Positions 5,901 through 7,659 of a stretch of DNA of 7,659 nucleotides are shown piece after piece. Made by a program: the position numbers and the translations under genes. How positions within the stretch are numbered: the first letter of the stretch is position 1; the number at the start of each line of letters is the position of its first letter. Source of the DNA: Bacteroidales bacterium (GTDB lineage Bacteria; Bacteroidota; Bacteroidia; Bacteroidales; UBA3824); the NCBI GenBank assembly GCA_017645985.1, contig JAGCNK010000098.1:1-7659 (forward strand), written 5' to 3'. The notes under the pieces are model-generated. The model searched no databases and was not told the origin of the DNA. It worked only from the letters and a program-made list of their open reading frames with translations.

Positions 5901-6859
5901 TATTTGAGATTATTCTTATTTTTTCCCGGTGTTGTAAACACCACTTTGGTAACAGTTTTAACGATACTTTTACCATACCATCCAGGTTTGTGAGTTATCA
6001 CGCCACTAGTATTAGTCCACGCTGGCCAACAATCGGTAAAATCATTATTACATTGATGCCAGTGTCCATCCAAAAAAATATACAATACTCCATCGTGGAA
6101 AATACCATATTCTGTTCCTGAACCTACTGACGTAAAAGGATAACTAGCTGAACTATAAGTAGAATAATATAGTTTAGCACAATCTTTTACCCAGTTATTT
6201 TTGCTTGTAGCATTTTTTCCGAAGGTTTTGGGCTCTGATACGAAAATATTACGCAGATTTTCGCAATTATAGCACATATTATCCATATTAGCCTTCGGAC
6301 CATAAGGTCCGAAGGCAGTTAAGTCTACCCAATATAAACTCTTACAATCGCCAAACATAGTATTCATATCAGTTACACCTTTGGGTGACCAGTGCTCCAT
6401 ACCTCTGATCAACCATAGGCTTGAACATCCTTGAAACATACAGTTAAAATCAGTAATCTTAGAAACATCCATATATTGTAAACCGTCTACTATTTCAAGA
6501 TTCTTAAAACCGTTGACAAATCTGTTAACACTTAGCGGTGTGAAGCTGTAATACGAAGGGTCTACAATAAATTTCTTTACTTGGTCAGCAATAGCCAATC
6601 TTCTTGCCTGCCAGTTGCTGGGATAGGTCTCGTCGCACCGCCATATATTGCCAGAAGATGCGGTCGGTGTTGAGGAACTGCTCGCCCAACCTGATTTGAG
6701 CGTTAAAGTGCCAGTAGTAGGATCCCATTCAGTCCATTGAACATCCGTTGCCTTTGCCTCGTTTCCCAAGCATAGCACAATCATAAATGCAATTGCAAAT
6801 GTAAAAAGAAGGCTACGTCCGCCTCCTCCTATTCGAAATTTGTCGTGTATAATATTCAT
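2909..6859 (-). CDS. Large modular surface protein: BspA-like LRR, MBG and InlB-like repeats, probable T9SS tail
   Basis: A complete 1316-residue protein. A signal peptide covers residues 1 to about 38 (hydrophobic core LLFTFAIAFMIVLCLG, cut near EAKA). Residues 41-231 and 278-491 are two related blocks of BspA/DUF285-type leucine-rich repeats, with units such as MFQGCSSL (141-148), MFAGCSNL (423-430, 449-456) and MFKGCTSL (479-486). Residues 540-620 show no clear family. Residues about 620-772 resemble MBG Ig-like domains (EYNGKTL, IKNAGTYQITLKGKGNDYFG, then VTAEATTKEYSQDDP). Residues about 775-852 are a further strand-rich segment. Six degenerate InlB/Flg_new-like repeats fill 856-1239. The last 60 residues (YTITDLNGRIL ... 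VSGILIVTLGKHSFKVMN) look like a type IX secretion C-terminal domain. The architecture fits an exported adhesin or matrix protein. There is no catalytic motif, so an enzyme role is not indicated. No clear -7 box is seen upstream, and a hairpin follows the stop, so it is probably transcribed alone. Confidence 0.9.
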   Translation of the reverse strand: MNIIHDKFRIGGGGRSLLFTFAIAFMIVLCLGNEAKATDVQWTEWDPTTGTLTLKSGWASSSSTPTASSGNIWRCDETYPSNWQARRLAIADQVKKFIVDPSYYSFTPLSVNRFVNGFKNLEIVDGLQYMDVSKITDFNCMFQGCSSLWLIRGMEHWSPKGVTDMNTMFGDCKSLYWVDLTAFGPYGPKANMDNMCYNCENLRNIFVSEPKTFGKNATSKNNWVKDCAKLYYSTYSSASYPFTSVGSGTEYGIFHDGVLYIFLDGHWHQCNNDFTDCWPAWTNTSGVITHKPGWYGKSIVKTVTKVVFTTPGKNKNNLKYLTPSSMEYWFAGFTNLTTIEGWDNLDVSELTKVTYTFDGCTSLPNTLAEQFLKKISTGSKLTNLSYLFNNCTGLNSILYLYDINDQYKRCYLRNSAHLDYSYMFAGCSNLTQIRFGKSMSQKPTNTTCMFAGCSNLERIMMYDRYNVLNVSNVKNSSDMFKGCTSLKGAAGTTLGYYTSSTYARIDDMDYWDIDYNNGEPYISKPGYFSVYEYNINPISVPSSCLSDFQVNLKSYRRTADDDDINLTVDASYSSQYHQYKGYQCYGGSTQGSTGSTLTIKKGTCGDVYIVALFKTSMTNSSITVTPATDTYSGKTISLVVKNAEYNGKTLTLNTDYTISSIIPYGTIKNAGTYQITLKGKGNDYFGTKTFTVNIAPIELTVTAEATTKEYSQDDPEIKYNCSDNFVSGDENLFTGALSRTEGEEIGDYDITLGTLAHPNYIINFEKATFSINKRDLSDPIIVLESDICVLDENGKAEPSVKTFDGTKEVDPSEYTVKYSHNNKEGIGTVTVESVSNGHYTIAAKYIDFSILSKDDVYKITYMAGDKVIKESYTKKDKPAAKPQIIVEGYTVTGFFSDEKCETTYDFSKNVKSDLTIFVNLEINKHNVTFVFDNNQLGNPIEYAYGSEITYPTPTVSEGYHFSGWNPQPTTMPDKDFTAEGISVINTHTITYLINGEVDHIVECVYNSDIVIEANPVKTGYSFSGWTITGYTVLPAKMPDVDIEINGSFTPNNYVCELTYTTPEGETKSETKQVPYDTKISEILPHYVGYVFVPTTDLPETMPAQKISIKGAYELGKYTLTYLLNGQVHRAIKDLTYNTPISPLAAPAVEAGYYFTGWEGEPKTMPDIDLVVRGYIKGNEHTITYMLDGEVYKTVKAEYGSKITLPTTPFKAGFTFSGWNELPETMPDNDLTVTGSLTKNGTTPVATLPENADEAKVWSYNGTIFIETLPDTKYTITDLNGRILTTSTTKSTHDEIQLNVSGILIVTLGKHSFKVMN
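2912..3097 (-). other. Probable T9SS-type C-terminal sorting domain
   Basis: Residues 1255-1316 of the large protein. The pattern is V-x-S-Y-N-G-T-I-x-I-E, then YTITDLNGRIL, then a polar loop, then IQLNVSGILIVTLGKHSFKV. This is the usual order in Bacteroidales C-terminal domains: a strand, a 'D..GR' turn, and a final 'G.YIV....S.KV' hairpin. If correct, the protein crosses the outer membrane by the Por/type IX system and is anchored or released there. Short Ig-like ends can mimic this pattern. Confidence 0.6.
3143..4294 (-). repeat. Six tandem InlB/Flg_new-like repeats in the large protein
   Basis: Units of about 60-66 residues start near residues 856, 925, 987, 1052, 1116 and 1180. The shared pattern is HTITYxxNGEV, then a YGS or YNS turn, then P-x-x-x-GYxFSGW, then xxPxTMPDxD. 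Unit 1 ends in GYTVTGFFSDE and lacks the TMPD box. Unit 4 has lost the FSGW core (GYVFVPTT) but keeps LPETMPAQ. Such repeats form beta-grasp-like rods on cell-surface proteins of Listeria and Bacteroidales. Confidence 0.8.
4544..5002 (-). other. MBG-like Ig domain pair in the large protein
   Basis: Residues 620-772. The first part runs from SITVTPATDTYSGKT to FTVNIAP; 'AEYNGKTLTLNTDYTIS' and 'NAGTYQITLKGKGNDYFGTKTFTV' are typical of bacterial Ig-like domains that sense 'Y.G....Y....NAGTY' patterns. The second starts at IELTVTAEATTKEYSQDDPE and ends at ANYI-like HPNYIINFEKATFSINKR, the usual MBG order. Confidence 0.65.
5387..6562 (-). repeat. Two BspA-like leucine-rich repeat blocks in the large protein
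   Basis: Residues about 100-231 and 320-491. Units carry an M-F-x-G-C-x-x-L core, spaced about 20-40 residues. The blocks are separated by a segment (about 232-300) that resembles the region just before block one. The family includes BspA-type adhesins that bind fibronectin or fibrinogen; whether this protein binds a host or a plant ligand is not visible. Confidence 0.75.
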
Positions 6860-6965
6860 GTTAATAAAGTTTAATTATTGGTGTTAATAATTATTTTTCC
6901 GGATATATAGTTGCGGATGAAGGGGAAAAGTGAAAGCCAAACTGAGATATTTTTTGACAAAAAAA

Positions 6966-7004
6966 ATGTTCCGAAAATGCGAACGTGTCATATTTTCGGA
7001 ACAT
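6966..7004 (-). terminator. Hairpin terminator after the pyrophosphatase gene
   Basis: A perfect 13-bp stem (6966-6978 with 6992-7004, ATGTTCCGAAAAT core) closes a 13-base loop. On the - strand the stem runs into seven further T residues. It begins 31 bases after the stop at 7035, so it ends the pyrophosphatase transcript and insulates the large surface gene. Confidence 0.85.
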
Positions 7005-7034
7005 CTCAAAAAGATTATGTTATGTTGTCAGCGA

Positions 7035-7659
7035 CTAAAACAGCGAGCAAGCCACTGTCAAGCCTGCCATTACTACCGATACCATCGACATAAGTTTGAT
7101 AAGGATATTGAGCGACGGGCCTGATGTATCTTTAAACGGATCGCCTACGGTGTCGCCCACAACGGTGGCTTTGTGGCAGTCGGAACCTTTGCCGCCAAAA
7201 TTGCCTTCTTCAACATATTTTTTTGCGTTGTCCCACGCACCGCCGGCATTTGCCATAAATACAGCGAGAACGAATCCGCAGCTCAATCCGCCAATGAGCA
7301 ATCCAAGTACGCCTGCCACACCGAGGAAAAGTCCTACGGCTATGGGAACGATAATTGCCAAAAGCGACGGAAGAAGCATCTCGTGCTGTGCGCCTTTGGT
7401 AGATATTGCCACACAACGCTCGTAGTCGGGATCGGCTTTGCCTTCAAGAATGCCCTTGATTTGCGAGAACTGACGGCGAACTTCCTCAACCATCTTCTGA
7501 GCGGCACGTCCCACGGCGTTCATTGTGAATCCGCAGAACAGGAACGCCATCATTGCGCCGATAAACACGCCCACAAGCACTATGGGGTTCATAAGGTTGA
7601 CGTTGTATGCGTTCATAAAGTCAACGAGTGTGGCTTGTGCAGCCGCCACTCCGTTGGGC
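7035..7659 (-). CDS. hppA: Membrane-bound ion-pumping pyrophosphatase, C-terminal part
   Basis: Partial gene: the frame stays open to base 7659, and the GTG at 7649 reads as an internal Val (ANGVAAAQATLVDF), so the start is outside the window. The 207 visible residues are the C-terminal quarter of a protein normally about 650-750 long. The enzyme cleaves pyrophosphate and uses the energy to move H+ or Na+ across the inner membrane. Diagnostic motifs: VEEVRRQF, then NAGGAWDNAKKYVEE, then KGSDCHKATVVGDTVGDPFKDTSGPS, whose Asp residues bind Mg-PPi; the last helix is SLNILIKLMSMVSVVMAGLTVA. At least four membrane segments are visible (about residues 20-46, 92-112, 115-135 and 180-204, numbered from base 7649). 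The residue that decides K+ dependence (GNTTAA or GNTTKA) lies upstream, so ion and K+ type cannot be read. Codon composition is more GC-rich than in the neighbouring large gene. Confidence 0.95.
   Translation of the reverse strand, partial: PNGVAAAQATLVDFMNAYNVNLMNPIVLVGVFIGAMMAFLFCGFTMNAVGRAAQKMVEEVRRQFSQIKGILEGKADPDYERCVAISTKGAQHEMLLPSLLAIIVPIAVGLFLGVAGVLGLLIGGLSCGFVLAVFMANAGGAWDNAKKYVEEGNFGGKGSDCHKATVVGDTVGDPFKDTSGPSLNILIKLMSMVSVVMAGLTVACSLF

Noticed and set aside
6860..6965. Promoter of the large surface gene
   Set aside because: I looked for TAnnTTTG on the - strand; the best match, TCAGTTTG at 6938-6945, has one mismatch and no -33 partner at a proper distance, so I do not annotate it.
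7096..7425. 109-codon + strand frame opposite the pyrophosphatase
   Set aside because: The opposite frame encodes the unmistakable GDTVGDPFKDTSGP and NAGGAWDNAKK motifs, so this is a shadow.
1..7659. Mobile element, CRISPR array, tRNA or defence system
   Set aside because: No transposase or integrase frame, no regularly spaced identical repeats, no tRNA cloverleaf and no nuclease, toxin or retron-like gene could be recognised on either strand.

Overview
The window looks like ordinary chromosomal DNA from a gut- or rumen-type Bacteroidales bacterium (Prevotella/Bacteroides-like). The evidence is the type of genes present (a FISUMP-family protein, BspA-like leucine-rich repeats, 'TMPD'-type InlB-like repeats, a probable type IX secretion C-terminal domain, a membrane pyrophosphatase), the TAnnTTTG -7 boxes in front of two genes, and the A/T-rich leaders without Shine-Dalgarno sequences. 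The genus call is an inference; there is no rRNA or marker gene to settle it.

Layout, left to right. Bases 1-594 (+) hold the 3' end of a CE1-type esterase. A nested, symmetric inverted repeat (604-682) separates it from a convergent gene (688-1437, -) for a secreted FISUMP-family protein of unknown function. A 206-base gap (1438-1643) follows, with the promoter of that gene, an orphan + strand promoter-like box, a 12-base direct repeat and a bidirectional hairpin terminator. Next is a secreted alpha/beta hydrolase (1644-2816, -) of the feruloyl/acetyl-xylan esterase-like group, with an unusual Asn/Gly/Lys-rich tail. A strong terminator (2852-2887) directly abuts its promoter. The largest gene (2909-6859, -) encodes a 1316-residue modular surface protein: signal peptide, two duplicated BspA-like LRR blocks, MBG-like Ig domains, six InlB-like repeats and a C-terminal domain resembling a T9SS sorting signal. 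After another hairpin terminator (6966-7004) the window ends inside the C-terminal part of a membrane-bound proton/sodium-pumping pyrophosphatase (7035-7659, -).

The four - strand genes read the same way, but hairpin terminators and/or separate promoters lie between the neighbours, so they look like single-gene units rather than an operon. The functional theme is the cell envelope: two probable ester-cleaving enzymes for plant polysaccharide side groups, one small secreted protein, one large probable adhesin, and a bioenergetic ion pump. I saw no tRNA, rRNA, CRISPR array, transposase, integrase, defence gene or attachment site, and nothing that amounts to a new multi-gene system. The points of interest are the architecture of the large surface protein, the tail of the hydrolase, and the small intergenic structures.
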